A stretch of 64,000 nt of DNA, from NCBI GenBank assembly GCA_006384855.1, contig VCJN01002153.1:47845-111844 (forward strand). Direction: 5' to 3'. Both the position numbers and the translations under genes were made by a program. The stretch comes from Tetraselmis striata. Taxonomy: Eukaryota; Chlorophyta; Chlorodendrophyceae; Chlorodendrales; Chlorodendraceae. Of this stretch, positions 27,430 to 38,967 are shown one piece after another (position 1 is the first letter of the stretch; each line of letters starts with the position of its first letter). Under the pieces are notes generated by a model, which was given only the letters and a program-made list of their open reading frames with translations, ran no database searches and was not told where the DNA came from.

Positions 27430-29292
27430 ATGCGTCACCGCGTAAGGCGGAGTTGGTGGCACTGGCGAGACATCGACGCGAGCGCGCAAGTGACGAGCTG
27501 GATACGGGATGGCGTACGCGTGCCTTTCCGCTATAACCGGCCACCCCCAAGGTTCAACCAAGGCGTCTCGTTCAACGACGCAACCCCTGCCCAACTCAAG
27601 TTCCTCACCGCCGAACTAAGACGCTTTACGGCGGCCGGAGCGTGGGAGAAGTCGTCGTGCACATGGTGGGTGTCCCGGGCGTTCTTCGTTCCGAAGCCCG
27701 GCGACAACCAGTGGCGTTTCATCATCGACCTCCGCGTGCTCAACACCTTTTGCGCGCGCAAGCGACTACGGATGGAGACACTCATGGGCGTCCGACACCT
27801 GACCGCGAAAGGGGACTACATGTTTTCGTTCGACATGCAAGACGGCTTCTATGCCCTGGGCATCGCGCCCTCCGACCGCGACCACTTCACGGCCAACATC
27901 CGCGGGACCCTCCACCGGCTGTGCGGCCTTCCCATGGGCTGGTCGCTCAGCCCTTACTACTTCACGACGTTCACGATGACGTTCGTCAAGCACCTACGCT
28001 CTCCGACTACCCCCAATGCGCCTGGCAATGTGCCGCGGTCGCGCCGCTGGCTGCGCCACGGGCGGTGGAGGGGAGCGCGCATCTTACCATACGTCGACGA
28101 TTTCTTGCCGTTCGCCTCGTCGGAGCCGGAGGCGCTGGAGCTCCGCCAGCGCGTCGCCGATTTGCTGGACAGCCTGGGCCTGCTGCGCAACCCCTCCAAA
28201 GGGCTGTGGGAGCCGGTCCAGTACGGCCAGCACCTGGGGGTGGACATCGACACAGCCACGGGATATTTTTATCCCCCGGTGGACAAACTGCAGCGGCTCG
28301 CGCGCCAAGCCAAGCAATTGTTGCAGCGCGCGGCCCGCGACGCCCGTTGGCTACCCGTGCGGGAGCTGCAGTCGCGCGCTGGGCGGGCTCAATACCTTTT
28401 CTTGGCAATCCCGGGCGCGCGCTTCTACCTGCGGGAGCTCCACGACGTGGTGGGCTCCAAGTGGGGCGGCCGAGTGCGCATGACACACCAGCTGCGGCGC
28501 GACCTGCAGTGGTGGACCGCCGTGCCGACTCAGGCCAACGGCCGCCCTATCCACCGCCATGTGGAGACGGCACACATGCACTGCGACAGCTCCAGCTACG
28601 GTTAGGGTGCAGTGCTGAATGGCAGGCTGGAGGCGCGGGGGTTCTGGGGGGCAGCCGACGAGCGCCAGCACATCACCTGGAAAGAACTGAAGGCCGTCCG
28701 ACTGGCAGTGGAGTCTTTCTTGCCGCACCTCGCCGGTCGCCGCGTGTTGCTGCACGAGGACAACCACGCGGTGTGCAACGTCCTTGCTGGCCTCACCTCC
28801 CGCTCTCCGGCGATGATGGCGGGACTACGCAAGCTATGGTACCTACTGGACAGCAACGGCGTACACATCAGAGCCCGCTACATCCGGTCCGCCGCGAACG
28901 TCAAGGCGGATCGACTGAGCCGACACCTCGACAGCGACGACTGGCAACTAGACCCCGTCATGTTCGCAGAGCTGGAGGCAATGTGGGGTGCGCACTCCGT
29001 CGATCGGTTCGCATCAGCCCTGAACGCGATGCTACCACGCTACAACGCTGCGTGGTTGGACCCCGGCCGCGAGGCGGTGGACTCCCTGCACCTGTCCGAT
29101 GCGGAGTACAAGTACTGCAACCCCCGAGCGAGTACAAGTACTGCAAAAACCCGAACAAGTACTGCAACCCCCCTTGGCCGCTTTTGCTGGAATTGGTGCA
29201 AAAGTTGCATCAGGGCGGCGTGGCCGCTACCGTCGTGGCCCCTCGCTGGGAGTGCAAAGTGTGGCACCATGCACGTACCGAGATGGCGGTAG
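27430..29292 (+). pseudogene. Reverse transcriptase-RNase H of the retrotransposon, interrupted
   Basis: Polyprotein that copies the element RNA into DNA. RT motifs in order: WRFIIDLRVLN, FSFDMQDGFYALGI, GLPMGWSLSPYYF and the catalytic LPYVDDFL (about 28087). RNase H begins at CDSSSYG, where the frame meets an in-frame UAG (28603-28605). The same frame resumes with GAVLNGRLEARGFW and WKELKAVRLAVESF, so one codon, probably Trp, has become a stop. The RNase H His/Asp region (RSAANVKADRLSRHL) follows. At about 29104-29172 a threefold short tandem shifts the frame, after which the conserved downstream region continues in another frame to about 29435. The ATG at 27430 is the first Met before conserved sequence; the frame is open further upstream as an overlap with gag. 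Confidence 0.9.
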
Positions 29293-29465
29293 CGGAGCGC
29301 GTGGTACTGCCTCGCCGCGATCTTTTTCGGCCGGGGCGAAGGGCAGGGCGCGATATGCCCGGAGCGCCGCGCTGGGCAATGAGTGTCTTCCGTGTGCCAT
29401 ACCGTCATGGCTGCACCTGCGCCGCGGATCAGTGAGCGCAACGTTGGCGTGGTTCCCGGTACGAG

Positions 29466-30594
29466 GTGCTACGCCTGTCTTCAGGCCCGCGCGCGCTACG
29501 CGTGCCGCAGGCAAAATATCTGCTGGACATCCAGACCAGCGGCACGAACCCGTGGGCAACTACTATGCGTCCGTACATGCGTTCAGTACTAGGTAACGAC
29601 CAACTCGGCGAAACGGCGCTTCATTTTGTACGCGTCGGCGTGGGCAGAGACTACCGCCACTACGTACGGCACTGCCATCCGCCCATTCCTACAGTTCTTC
29701 GCTGAGCAGGGTGTGCCGCCCCTGGGTGGCACGGCGGCAACCGTCGCGCGCTACATCGCGTGGCAGGGTTTGCGAGGGACGGTCAAGGCAGCCAGTCTGC
29801 AGCCTTACCTTTCCGCCATCAACGGTTTATACTGCGACCACGGCGCGGAGCCGGTGGCGCAAGGCGACCTCATCAGCAAGGTGAGAAAGGGCCTCGCGGC
29901 ATCGCTAGTTGAGCCAGACCCGCCTGGGGTCCGTACCGACGTGCCCCCCCGGTTGATCACACGGACGTTGCGGCTGGCGGAGACCCTGCGTGAGGAGTTG
30001 GGACCCACATGGACCCGCGACCAGCTTCCTCGTAATCCTATTGTACCATCGGGACCGAAAAGGCAGACGCGGGCAGCACCGTGACCGCAAGTTACAGTGC
30101 CAGATTCCGGCGCGCGCGCAGCCCCGGATTGCGGCCATGTTGCTCTATTTGGATGCCGCACGCGCAGTTTACTGCGGTCAGCGCGGACTGCCAGCAGCCC
30201 GGTGGGCAGTGACCCACGACGAGCCGGCGGCATCGTGGACATCGGCCACCGTTACAGACTGGTTGCAGCTAGTGGCACATATATCGGAGGACCACCCGCC
30301 TCCCAGGTTTGTGTGGACGTCACACTCTCTCCGCAAGGGCGCGGCCACTGCGGCGTACGCCATCGGCGTGGTGCTGCAGAAGATCAAGCACTTTGGCGGT
30401 TGGGCGCAGTTGTCCAGCGTCGTGCTCAACTACATCAGTCCCACGGCGCTACCGTGTGCGGCATCGTGGCAGCTCTTCGGCTGGCTTACCCCTTGGGGTG
30501 GGCCGCCAGTGACAAGCTGCCCGCCCATGGGCGGCATGATGGCAAACGCGGCCCCACAATGGTCAAATGGTCATATTGGTAATATAGAGGTTTA
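29466..30594 (+). pseudogene. Tyrosine recombinase of the retrotransposon, frameshifted and internally deleted
   Basis: Integrates the circular DNA intermediate in this element class. The core-binding half is in frame 29626-30084 (PYLSAINGLYCDHG, ITRTLRLAETLREEL). The catalytic half is in another frame, 29990-30595: SHSLRKGAATAAY supplies the H-x-x-R motif, HFGGWAQL the third motif and LNYIS the nucleophile tyrosine. The segment that should carry the first catalytic arginine is missing between about 30010 and 30080, so a deletion plus frameshift is likely. The enzyme cannot be functional as read. Confidence 0.85.
30540..30563 (+). repeat. Retrotransposon direct repeat B1
   Basis: The 24-mer beginning TGGCAAACGCGG is identical to 30909-30932 and abuts repeat A2, as expected for split direct repeats. 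Confidence 0.85.
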
Positions 30595-30814
30595 ATTACA
30601 CCGGGCTATTCTGTCACCGGTACTGGTAACATTAAGATTCTACATTAGTTTGAACGCTAGCGACCAGTACATGTACTCGCAGTACGCGTACCGCTTGGAC
30701 TTTCCGATGTCCAGCGGCGCTAGCGACAGCATGCGACAGCCTGCTACATGACGCACCCGCACCACGAGAGGAGTCCACCTTCTGCCTTTGCGCCAGCTGA
30801 CCAGCTAGCGCAAC
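30566..30814 (+). repeat. Retrotransposon direct repeat A2
   Basis: Second copy of the A repeat, near-identical to 26023-26275, followed after about 95 bp by B2. Confidence 0.92.
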
Positions 30815-30908
30815 CCACCCACCCCGCTGTGCTACCCTTTTTATTGCGGACAGTACGCCCCGTACCGTGGGCCTACTCACACCCAAAAATGTAAGATATT
30901 CACATCTT

Positions 30909-30932
30909 TGGCAAACGCGGCCCCACAATGGT
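30909..30932 (+). repeat. Retrotransposon direct repeat B2
   Basis: Exact copy of the 24-mer at 30540-30563; taken as the 3' end of the element. Confidence 0.8.
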
Positions 30933-30962
30933 TAAACCCAACAAAAAGCAGAGGTGTGCCTA

Positions 30963-31055
30963 GGGAATTCCCGGAAATTCCCGAGGAATTCCCGATCGCC
31001 AAAAAAATAGTAGGGAATTCTCGAATTGCCGGGAATCCCTAGGGAATTCCTAGTT
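30963..31055. repeat. Cluster of GGAATTCC-type palindromes
   Basis: At least six copies of GGGAATTC or its variants occur within about 95 bp directly beyond the retrotransposon end, several arranged head to head (for example GGAATTCCCGGAAATTCC). Confidence 0.6.
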
Positions 31056-32849
31056 ACCCGCACTCGGTACCAGCTTAGGGGCCAAGGCCGTCAATGTGAT
31101 GCGGATATGCATTTCCCAGGCACATAGGGATGTCATTTGAAAACCAATTTATCCCCTTGATCACCTATAGCAGCCTGGCTAGTTGACGGTTGTGAAGAAT
31201 CCGCTGGCTTTGGCTCAACGACTGGATGGCCCTCCACTTCGTTGCCAGCGTCGACGCTCCGATGCTGTCCAGCATGGCCAACCCTTGGCGGATCCACAAA
31301 AATGGTTTACTTTCAATTCTGTACCTTCGGCGGTACCAGCCTTCGTCATATGCTTCAATTTACTAGCTGCAAGCCTCAGGAAGCGATCTCTAATTGCGCA
31401 CAGTTTCATGGAACTAAGTATCTTTGCCCAATGTCTTTTGCTTGAACTCGACGCATGAAGCAAGATGAGCACCTTGCTTAGAGTTGTTTAAGTTCATTTG
31501 TGTCTTGCAGTGCTCGCACATCACCATGGAACAGTAATGCAACGTATTTTGCACCGAGGCACGCAGTGCATTGTGGTTAGGTCTAAATTAGGGTTTGGGG
31601 GCAGCAGTGGGATTGATAGCTAATATGAATGCCGTTGGTGGATACGACATGGTATCGGCTATCCAAGCCGAAGGCTGACGACGTGAGGTAGGCGTGGTTG
31701 TAATCGACTGATAGGTATTTGCGCTAGGGCCGACATCATCGGCTAGGGTGACGGTTGTGCGGTGCGAACGGTACGGCGGTTAGGTGGAGCCGGTATAAGC
31801 AAAGTGGAAGTACTAGCATCAAAAACTTTGGGCCGGACAGGGCCAGCTATCAAATCCCCCCCCCCCCCCCCCCTCTGTTTTGAGCGAGATATGGCACCTA
31901 AAACACACTTACAATTCGTATTGGCCTTATGAGGTGAGTGTGTGAGTCTGTGTGTTTGTCTGTCGCCGATTTTCGGAACGGTTTCGCATATATTATTAGA
32001 TAGATCCAAAAAGTATCCGTAGTAGCTTCCGTGATAATTCCGCAAAGCCCAAAATAGCCGTCGCGCTTACGTGTACATGCTGCCCTTCTGATGCTTGCTA
32101 CTACATGTACCGGTACGGGTGTGCATTACAAAACAGGCAGTTACAAATCCACCTACTGCTAAAAGTAGTACTAAAAAATCAACACAGCAAGCCGCCTAAA
32201 TGCGGCATCCCGCATGAGGCGGGATGGATGAGTGGTGCGCGCACGGCACGGTTCAGAGTCCGGGCCACCGGTCGCCAGCCGCCCGGCCGCCCGGCCGCCG
32301 CCGGTCGGGCCGTTCGTCGCCGTTCGTCAGGTCTATATATGGGGCGGGCATGGCGCGAAGCGCCGAGCCCGCCGCGTGGACCGGACCTGGACGCCGGACG
32401 CCGTCGTTTGTCCGTCGCCGGACGCCGGACGACCGTCGCCCGTCCGCCTCGCCGCCCGTCCGTCGACGGACGCCGGGCCCCGGGTCGGCGGGTCGGCGGA
32501 CGCGGGACTTTACAATGTCGTACAATGTAGCGACTACTACGATTGATCCTTGCGGCTCTCTGGATTCCACACTCATGCACACTACTTGTAATAATACACC
32601 GTACGGCAAGCTTTCGTCCACAGTTTCAAGTTAGGCAGGTATTTACGCGTAATCCAGCGAAGCGTCGATTTTTTGGCGGTGAGCTTTATTGCCGTACAGG
32701 TACCCGTATAGTGCAGCGGATCGGGCCTATAGGTGCATGACTAAAGCGCTTATCTACTGGCATGTACTACTAAGTACTATAATCCACCCAACCGCCCGCC
32801 CACGGTCCTTAATTACACAGCCGTCCGATTACGATATCACGGCTGGGAG

Positions 32850-33127
32850 GTACTGGTACTGGTACTCGCTACTCGCTGCTAGTAATGGAAAAAACTCTGG
32901 TAGCGACTACTTCAAAGCGCTGGCAATGCGAACGCTCGCTGCTGGTAATCCTTAATACTGGTACTCGCTACTCGCTGCTGGTACTGCAGGTACTGGTGTG
33001 AATTACAAAATTAAAGGGCAGTTCCCTAGAACTGCTGGTACTGGTACTCGCTACTCGCTGCTGGTAGTAATGGAAAAAACTCTGGTACTTCAAAGCGATG
33101 GCAATGCAAACGCTCGCTGCTGGTACT
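32850..33127. repeat. Direct duplication of a GGTACTGGTACTCGCTACTCG block
   Basis: The block at 32850-32945 (GGTACTCGCTACTCGCTGCT, then TAATGGAAAAAACTCTGGTA, then TTCAAAGCG.TGGCAATGC) recurs at 33036-33127 with small indels. A partial third copy of its start is at about 32957. Confidence 0.75.
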
Positions 33128-36100
33128 TCAAAGCGCCTGCAATGCAACTTATAGAACTGTAGGCCAGTGATATAGAACCCGTTCCTTTAAATGTTTCTGA
33201 AAAATCGACGCATCGCTGATTCAACTGTCAAGTTACTTCATGATTTACGTTTTAGAAACCCCCCCTCCTCTGTTTCCACCCCCTCCTCTACCTTATTTAT
33301 GTTGATCTCACAGTACTTCATAGAACATGCCCAAAGTTGCATAATAACTACCACTGGCATGACTTTTTTTTATGGTTTCAATGCATGGCTGTGTGCAGAA
33401 GGGTGTTCCATGCCATATGCAAGGATAAAACTGAGAGGGGGTGGGACACTTTTTGGAACCATCATCAAACTACATTCAGCATCAAGGCAACCCAACCATA
33501 TGGTGGCCCTATCCACCCCTCCATGTAGTGCTCTGCGACCGTTGATCTGCTGTATGTATGTTGCTGCTACTTGTTGCTACTGTTGTAGCTGCTATATATG
33601 CCCTCTGCTCACCCATGTAACGCAATGTTGTCTGCCTATCTAGCAGCTTCTCAGCACAGTTGGCCTTGGCGCCCCTCACGAGCACCTGGTACCCGGCAGC
33701 ACGCTCACGGGTTTTGCATAGGGGCAAAACAATGGTGTAGGCAGTATGTAACTCAGCATCAATGAGGCCTCCATCTGCATCACCTGCCCATCAGCGCGAT
33801 GCATAATCAGTGGGCACAATATAGCAAGGCATACATTAAGATAAAGCACGGCGCAGGTAATGAGGAAAGAAGGGGTGCGGAGATGGCCGCAAGCGCAAGC
33901 CCCACCTGATGACCATGATTGCACACACTGCACACAAGGTGGGGATGAACTCCCAAGTAGGGTTCTTCTTCTTGTGTGTGTAATACTCAATCTCCGCCAG
34001 AGCAGCACATGTCAGGCGGGAATCACACACAAAGGAAGCGTGATGAGGATGGTCCTCCTCCCGAGGTTGCATGCTACACAAGTGTCACAGTTCTAACCGT
34101 CTGCAAGGCCATTGGCAGCCAGCCACCTGCGCCACAACAAGGTGACATGATGGTTAATAATCAGTGGCGTGTCAGCTGCAGATGATATATTGAATGTGGC
34201 ATGCAGAGGGAGGCAGAGCAACTCAGACACCGCCAATTGATAGTCACCATGGTGTGAGAGCTGGCTCCTCGTCATCAGCTCGCGATGGAAGCACCATGTT
34301 GCAACATGCTTGCCAAGAGAAGATGCACCGCGGCTTTTAGGAGTCCGGCTCCTTGCAACGCACAATTCCACGCACGCAGCCGTCCAATGCCCCCGGTCAG
34401 GAATCATGTCCGATTGCCAACTACACGAGCACGGGACGACACGGCAGTGGAAGTATCTTGCCTAGCAGCCGGCTGTGTTGGCTGTTCAGACGGTGCTGCC
34501 AGGTGCGGCTGCTGGCCCCGGCCACAGCCACAGCTACCTCCGCTCGAAGTCGAGCATAGACTTGACAAGAAGCCGGCCTTCCCATATCACATTGATCTTC
34601 AGGGAGAAGTCGTCGTCGTCATCCATCTTGGCGAGAAGGGGTGAGATGGTGGGTTAGGTTGGGCCAGCGGGAGGTGTCTGTCCAGCCCGGCCAAGCAAGC
34701 GCCGCCCAAGCAAGGATATGGCCGGCCTGGATACTAACGGCGGTGGTGCGGGGCTGAGCCCCCGCCAGCTGCTCATGCACCGCCCCCCGCCCCGAGTACT
34801 GCTTAAGTACGTGAACATAAAGTTCAGGCCACTTACAAAGTGAACCCCCCCCCCCCCCCCCCCCCCCTCTCTGTTTCTCCGGAAAATAGAGTACCAAAAC
34901 ATAACATTTAATCGGAACTGCCTTATTAAAGAACTTCCAACAGTTTTCGCTATCGGTCGATGTCCGCAGTCGCTAACTAAGCGGTCCTGACTACGCGGTC
35001 ATTTCTGAGAGGTTTCGGCGGAAAATATTCAATATACAAAAAGGTCGTAAGGATTATAGTCGCTACAGGTACCGGGTACGGTATTGAGGTACGGAACCGG
35101 TACGGTATTGCTTGTGAGGAGATATTCTCACGACATATACTACGCTTCAAAATAATGGTAAGCGAACTGTACTGCAAGGGTAGTTGGTGAGCATTTTTCG
35201 AGCGTCAACGCAGTACGAAAACCCTCCGAGCTGGGGACGCGGGGTGACCTGCCGGTGTTTCAAAAATCAATTCGGGGTGCGAAAATTACTGCTCACATCG
35301 TAGAATTATCATGGAAATATAACCGATATATCCTGAATTTAGACTTGGGGGTTTTTAGATGCTTTTACCCTCTTACGCGCGTATGCGGCGCGCGCAGTAA
35401 GAGTTGGATACGTGCTTGCCCCATCATGTAGAGCTAGTAGCGCGCTACCATATCAAGCGTTTGCCAACAGGTGCGCATGCTCATTACACAAAAATCGCCG
35501 CCTACGCGAGTACGTGCCTCGTGTCAGTGTAACACTTGTGTAACGCTGATGTACGCGGGCATTATGAGCGGCTGGAAAGCGCCATGCGGGATCACTCGTG
35601 GTACCCCATGTGAGCACATCTATGGGGAGTCTATTGCTATAGAGCCATGCCAAAGACTCCTCATGCGCTGTGCGTAGGAATATTTTTCTGACTATTGGTG
35701 CTAATGTAAACTCGGTATGTGCGAAATTCGTGCCTCGTTTTAACATCTACATACACCTCAATGTACACGGCCAAATCAATTCAATCTTAAACATGGGGTT
35801 GTGGCCAGCACTCCTACCCAACAAACCCCTATATTAGGATTGGCGCCACGCGCTTCGATTGCACGTGAGCACAGACCCTACCCAAAGTAGGGTTTGTCAT
35901 TTATTTTGAAGTGTAGTGTATAATGCTGACACTATACACCACTCTCGCAGTGTGTCATCCACGGATCGTCCGCGCTTTTGATAGAGCGCGGCTATGAAAA
36001 GCCACCTCCTTGCTGCTACCCGCTCGGTATTGGGTGCGAGTACGGTAAAATGACGACGGCATTGACAAAGTTGCAATATTATGTACTGTATCACGTTGCA

Positions 36101-36309
36101 TGTAGGTCTTTGCACATGGAATTATATTGAATCGATTGCAATATATTGCAGTTGCGCAGGGAATAGACGATACGCGCCGTACAACGGTAGAAATAAATGG
36201 ATTGCTGCGCCGCGTATTAGGTTGTACTTCCGCCAGCGGGACGAACGGTCGCTACATATACGAGTGCATTAAGCACCACGAGCTAGCGAGGCGCTGCTTT
36301 ACTGGCGAG

Positions 36310-36468
36310 GCAGTCGCAGTGTTGAAAATTCCATCGCTGGCCTCTGGAAAGTCGCTGTAATACTGTGGTCTTGCAGGATGCTTCGGCAATTTGCTCGTTG
36401 ACTGTAACGGAGCGTCGCAAACACACCCAGGGCTTTCCGTATAAAATGGATCGCTGCCTGCTAACTAA
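36310..36468 (+). mobile_element. LINE 3' end, left part (split by a Harbinger insertion)
   Basis: It aligns with the LINE tails at 11740-11850 and 53870-53985: GTGTTGAAAATTCCATC, TGCTTCGGCAATTTGCT, AACGGAGCGTCGC and CCAGGGCTTTCCGTA, ending at ATCGCTGCCTGC. The continuation (AAACGGGCGTCGTAGAGACG) is found at 43838 after the Harbinger element. Confidence 0.8.
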
Positions 36469-36707
36469 GGGCCGTTTTACACAAAGGAAAAATTCGTGCA
36501 TTTTCCGTACGCGGAAAATACGGGCACCCCGTCGCGCCACGTAGCGGACCGTTTTCTGCGTATTCCGTCGCGCATACGCGATTTTGTTTTTTTCGTTTTA
36601 TAGTCGCTACAGGTTACGGGGCCATACGCGGTTCCGCGCGGTCCGCCCGCTTCGACAAAGACAGGCTTGAAGTACTGGCAGGCGCAGTATCCATAGGCGG
36701 AGCCGTT

Positions 36708-37419
36708 TTGCCTCCCCGTCAGCCGCCAGCCGTCCAGCCGCCATCACCATGCGTCCCCCACGCCTACTTCTCAACCTCGCCACGGCGGGCCTGGCCATGC
36801 TATATGATATCCGGGGCTCCGACATATATAGACACAGACAGCGATGACTCGGAGTATGACTGCGTGATGCCACTCGGAGCGCTGGAGGTGAGCAAGCCCA
36901 ACGCCGGTCCGGAGGCCGCAGGCCAACCATTGTCTCGCGGCAACGAGCCCGACGAGCGTGTGCATGGGCGGAACAAAGGGTGCCAGCGGGACCAGAAGTT
37001 CCGCAACGAGAAGCGAAACATGACCGAAGGGCAGCGGCGCCTGCGAGGCTACAACGACAAGACATTCCGGCGCCATTTCAAGGTGATAAAGCGCCGTTTT
37101 TGGCAAATGGCGAAGGAAATGGCGCCGCGGCTCGAGCTTGGCGACTTGGGCAAGCTTGTGGCGTTGAAGTCGTCCGGTAGTTGGGTTCCTATTGAGTGCC
37201 GGCTTGCTGTGGCCCTACGAACGCTCGCTGGCAGCAATTTCCAGGACAAGGAGGACGTGTACGGCGTACGTAGGCACATGCACGGTTTACGTCGGCTGTG
37301 TTTGGCCAGTGGTGGACGCTCTGAACGAACTCTACCCCTGCCGTTTCAAACCTTACGACGTGCCAACGCTTGACAAGATGGCGGCGGCAATGTCACAGCG
37401 CCGTTCCGGGCCCGAAAAT
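36708..37419 (+). pseudogene. Harbinger transposase, N-terminal part
   Basis: Frame 36708-37264 encodes a disordered N-terminus, then RRHFKVIKRRFWQMAKEMAP and SWVPIECRLAVALRTLAG, typical of the helical region ahead of the DDE domain in PIF/Harbinger transposases. A frameshift near 37265 moves the protein into the frame reading CVWPVVDALNELYPCRF and LDKMAAAMSQRR. It is then cut by the nested element at 37420. The continuation is at 40861. Confidence 0.85.
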
Positions 37420-37721
37420 CGGACATTTTAACGTACGCGTACGCGTACGCGCCCTCCAGTACCTGTGGCCGTACTGGCAGTCACCAGAGTGCCCGACCTA
37501 TGTCTAGAGACCGTGTAGGTACCACTGCCAAGCCCTTTGGGGGTAGTACAGGCGGTGTCGGGAGGCGGCTGGTGCGCAGGCGGGGGGGGCGACCTGGCGG
37601 CCGCGTACAATCGGGATGCAACATCTGCCACTCCACGGCATGTCACAACAGCTTGCATAACACCCGTGCTTACAACAGCCACGTCTTTTGCCCCCCTCCC
37701 CCCGTCCTCCGTCCAGGTACC

Positions 37722-38364
37722 ATGGGCTACAAGTCAAAGAAACGGCAGTCTGAGAAAGCCGCGGCGATGCCGGTGGTGATGGAGGAGGCGGGGCGGGTGC
37801 CAGCGGCAGCGGCATGCCGGCCATGCCGTCGTCGCAGGCATCAGCAGCGACGATTCGTGTGTCGACCCAACTGCAAAACCTCGAGTCAGAGGTGAAGTAC
37901 CTGCTGAAGAGAGCGACGGAGCGTTGCTGGAGGGAGGTTGTCAACAAGCAGAACAAAGTGGAGAAGGAGCTGCGGTCCCAACTTGCGGCGGAGGAGACGA
38001 GGGCGCGAGTGGAGGCGGACATCCTGCGCTGGAAGCGCGACAAGAAGGTAGCGCGCCTAAAAGCCAAGATACGCTCATGTGCGAGTCAAATGGCAGCGAG
38101 GCCGAGTCACCTGGCAGTGAGGGCAGCGGCAGTGACGAGGAGGGCGGGGCCCAGAAGCCGGGGAGGGAGCGGCGGGCAGGCATGTCCTACAAGCTGCGGG
38201 AGGCGACGACCCGGGCGACGGTGCGCATGTTCATCGGCCGCAAGGCCGAGCAGCTGGAGGCGTGGCTCACCCACGCAGTCGGAGACGACGACAGCTGGCA
38301 GTCTGTGTATGCGGAGGGCGGGCCCGGCGCACGGCCCGGCGCCCGGAGCCCCTTCCGGCGGTGA
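37722..38364 (+). pseudogene. Coiled-coil/acidic protein of the nested element, frameshifted
   Basis: Unrecognised. Reading frames 37814-38062 and then 37924-38364 together give a coiled coil (LQNLESEVKYLLKRATE and VEKELRSQLAAEETRARVE), an acidic Ser/Glu-rich linker and a conserved-looking end (YKLREATTRATVRMFIGRK, QLEAWLTHAVGD). A change of frame near 38065 is needed. An ATG at 37722 follows an acceptor-like CCAG, so an intron upstream is possible. Function unknown; possibly DNA binding. Confidence 0.4.
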
Positions 38365-38532
38365 CGAAGGAGCGGAGCAGCAGCAGTAGCATGGCAATGT
38401 CGACGCGCAAGGAGCTGACGGGGAGGAGGCGGGCATTGTGGATAGGGCGGACCTAGTGGGCCAGCCAGCAGATGTGCTTGCAGCGCACACCCCCGCTTTA
38501 TCCTAGGCGCCCTCTTAGCCAACTACCCCGAG

Positions 38533-38967
38533 TTGCTGGCCTCCATATTGGAATCTAAGCAGTTTAAACATCACTTGAAAGCAGCAGAGAGGCGTACCCT
38601 GCTGACCATTAGAAAGCTGTGGGAGCACAACGATGTGCGTGTCCACACTGACCTGAAGCTACCTCAAGATGCCTTTCAGCGTCTCATCAACCTCAGCAGC
38701 TCCAAGTGGGACGCGGACGTGGAGAAGCTGGTGCAAATGGTGCTGCCATATGGCAACTTGATGATCAAGTGGCCATCAGTGGAGGAAATGCTGAAAGGGC
38801 AAGGGGAGGAGCCTGCTGCTGTGGGGCTCAGCACTACGGAGGACAAGATATCAAGCACACTGGATCTCAAGCTGGTGCTTCAGCATCGTGCCAGGCTATT
38901 GCTAAAGGAGGGGCTCATCAAACCAGGGGAGTCTCTCAGCATCCAGCTAGTTGCTGATGCCACATGA
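38533..38967 (+). CDS. Unrecognised ORF of the nested element
   Basis: A 144-aa frame of ordinary composition (HLKAAERRTLLTIRKLWEH, DLKLVLQHRARLLLKEGL, LSIQLVADAT). Similarity of style continues for about 35 bases past the TGA (TRTYGTIVVLK), suggesting a premature stop or splice. A D-containing strand near the end could be part of an RNase H-like fold, but I cannot show it. Possibly a transposase fragment of an undescribed family. Confidence 0.4.
   Translation: MLASILESKQFKHHLKAAERRTLLTIRKLWEHNDVRVHTDLKLPQDAFQRLINLSSSKWDADVEKLVQMVLPYGNLMIKWPSVEEMLKGQGEEPAAVGLSTTEDKISSTLDLKLVLQHRARLLLKEGLIKPGESLSIQLVADAT

Larger units (their letters stand above)
26023..30932 (+). mobile_element. Tyrosine-recombinase retrotransposon (DIRS superfamily, PAT/kangaroo-like), defective
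   Basis: Order: repeat A1 (26023-26275), ORF1 gag-like, ORF2 reverse transcriptase-RNase H, tyrosine recombinase, then B1 (30540-30563), A2 (30566-30814) and B2 (30909-30932). A1 and A2 are about 250-bp near-identical direct copies; B1 and B2 share an exact 24-mer. This A1-ORFs-B1-A2-B2 layout is the split-direct-repeat arrangement of PAT- and kangaroo-type elements, distinct from the inverted repeats of DIRS1. All genes are on the plus strand. A stop in RNase H, a frameshift at a tandem insertion and an apparent deletion in the recombinase make this copy non-autonomous. No target-site duplication is expected for this class. Confidence 0.92.
30933..36309. other. Gene-poor, repeat-rich region
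   Basis: No host gene was recognised in 5.4 kb. It contains a cluster of GGAATTCC palindromes (30963-31050), C-tracts at 31856-31873 and 34846-34867, a dispersed repeat near 32150-32275, a GC-rich degenerate tandem block (32276-32510) and a duplicated block of about 95 bp (32850-32945 and 33036-33127). Minus-strand frames at 33509-34407 have ordinary protein composition but no recognised domain; they may be remnants of a mobile element. A short plus-strand frame at 36127-36360 is also unassigned. Confidence 0.45.
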
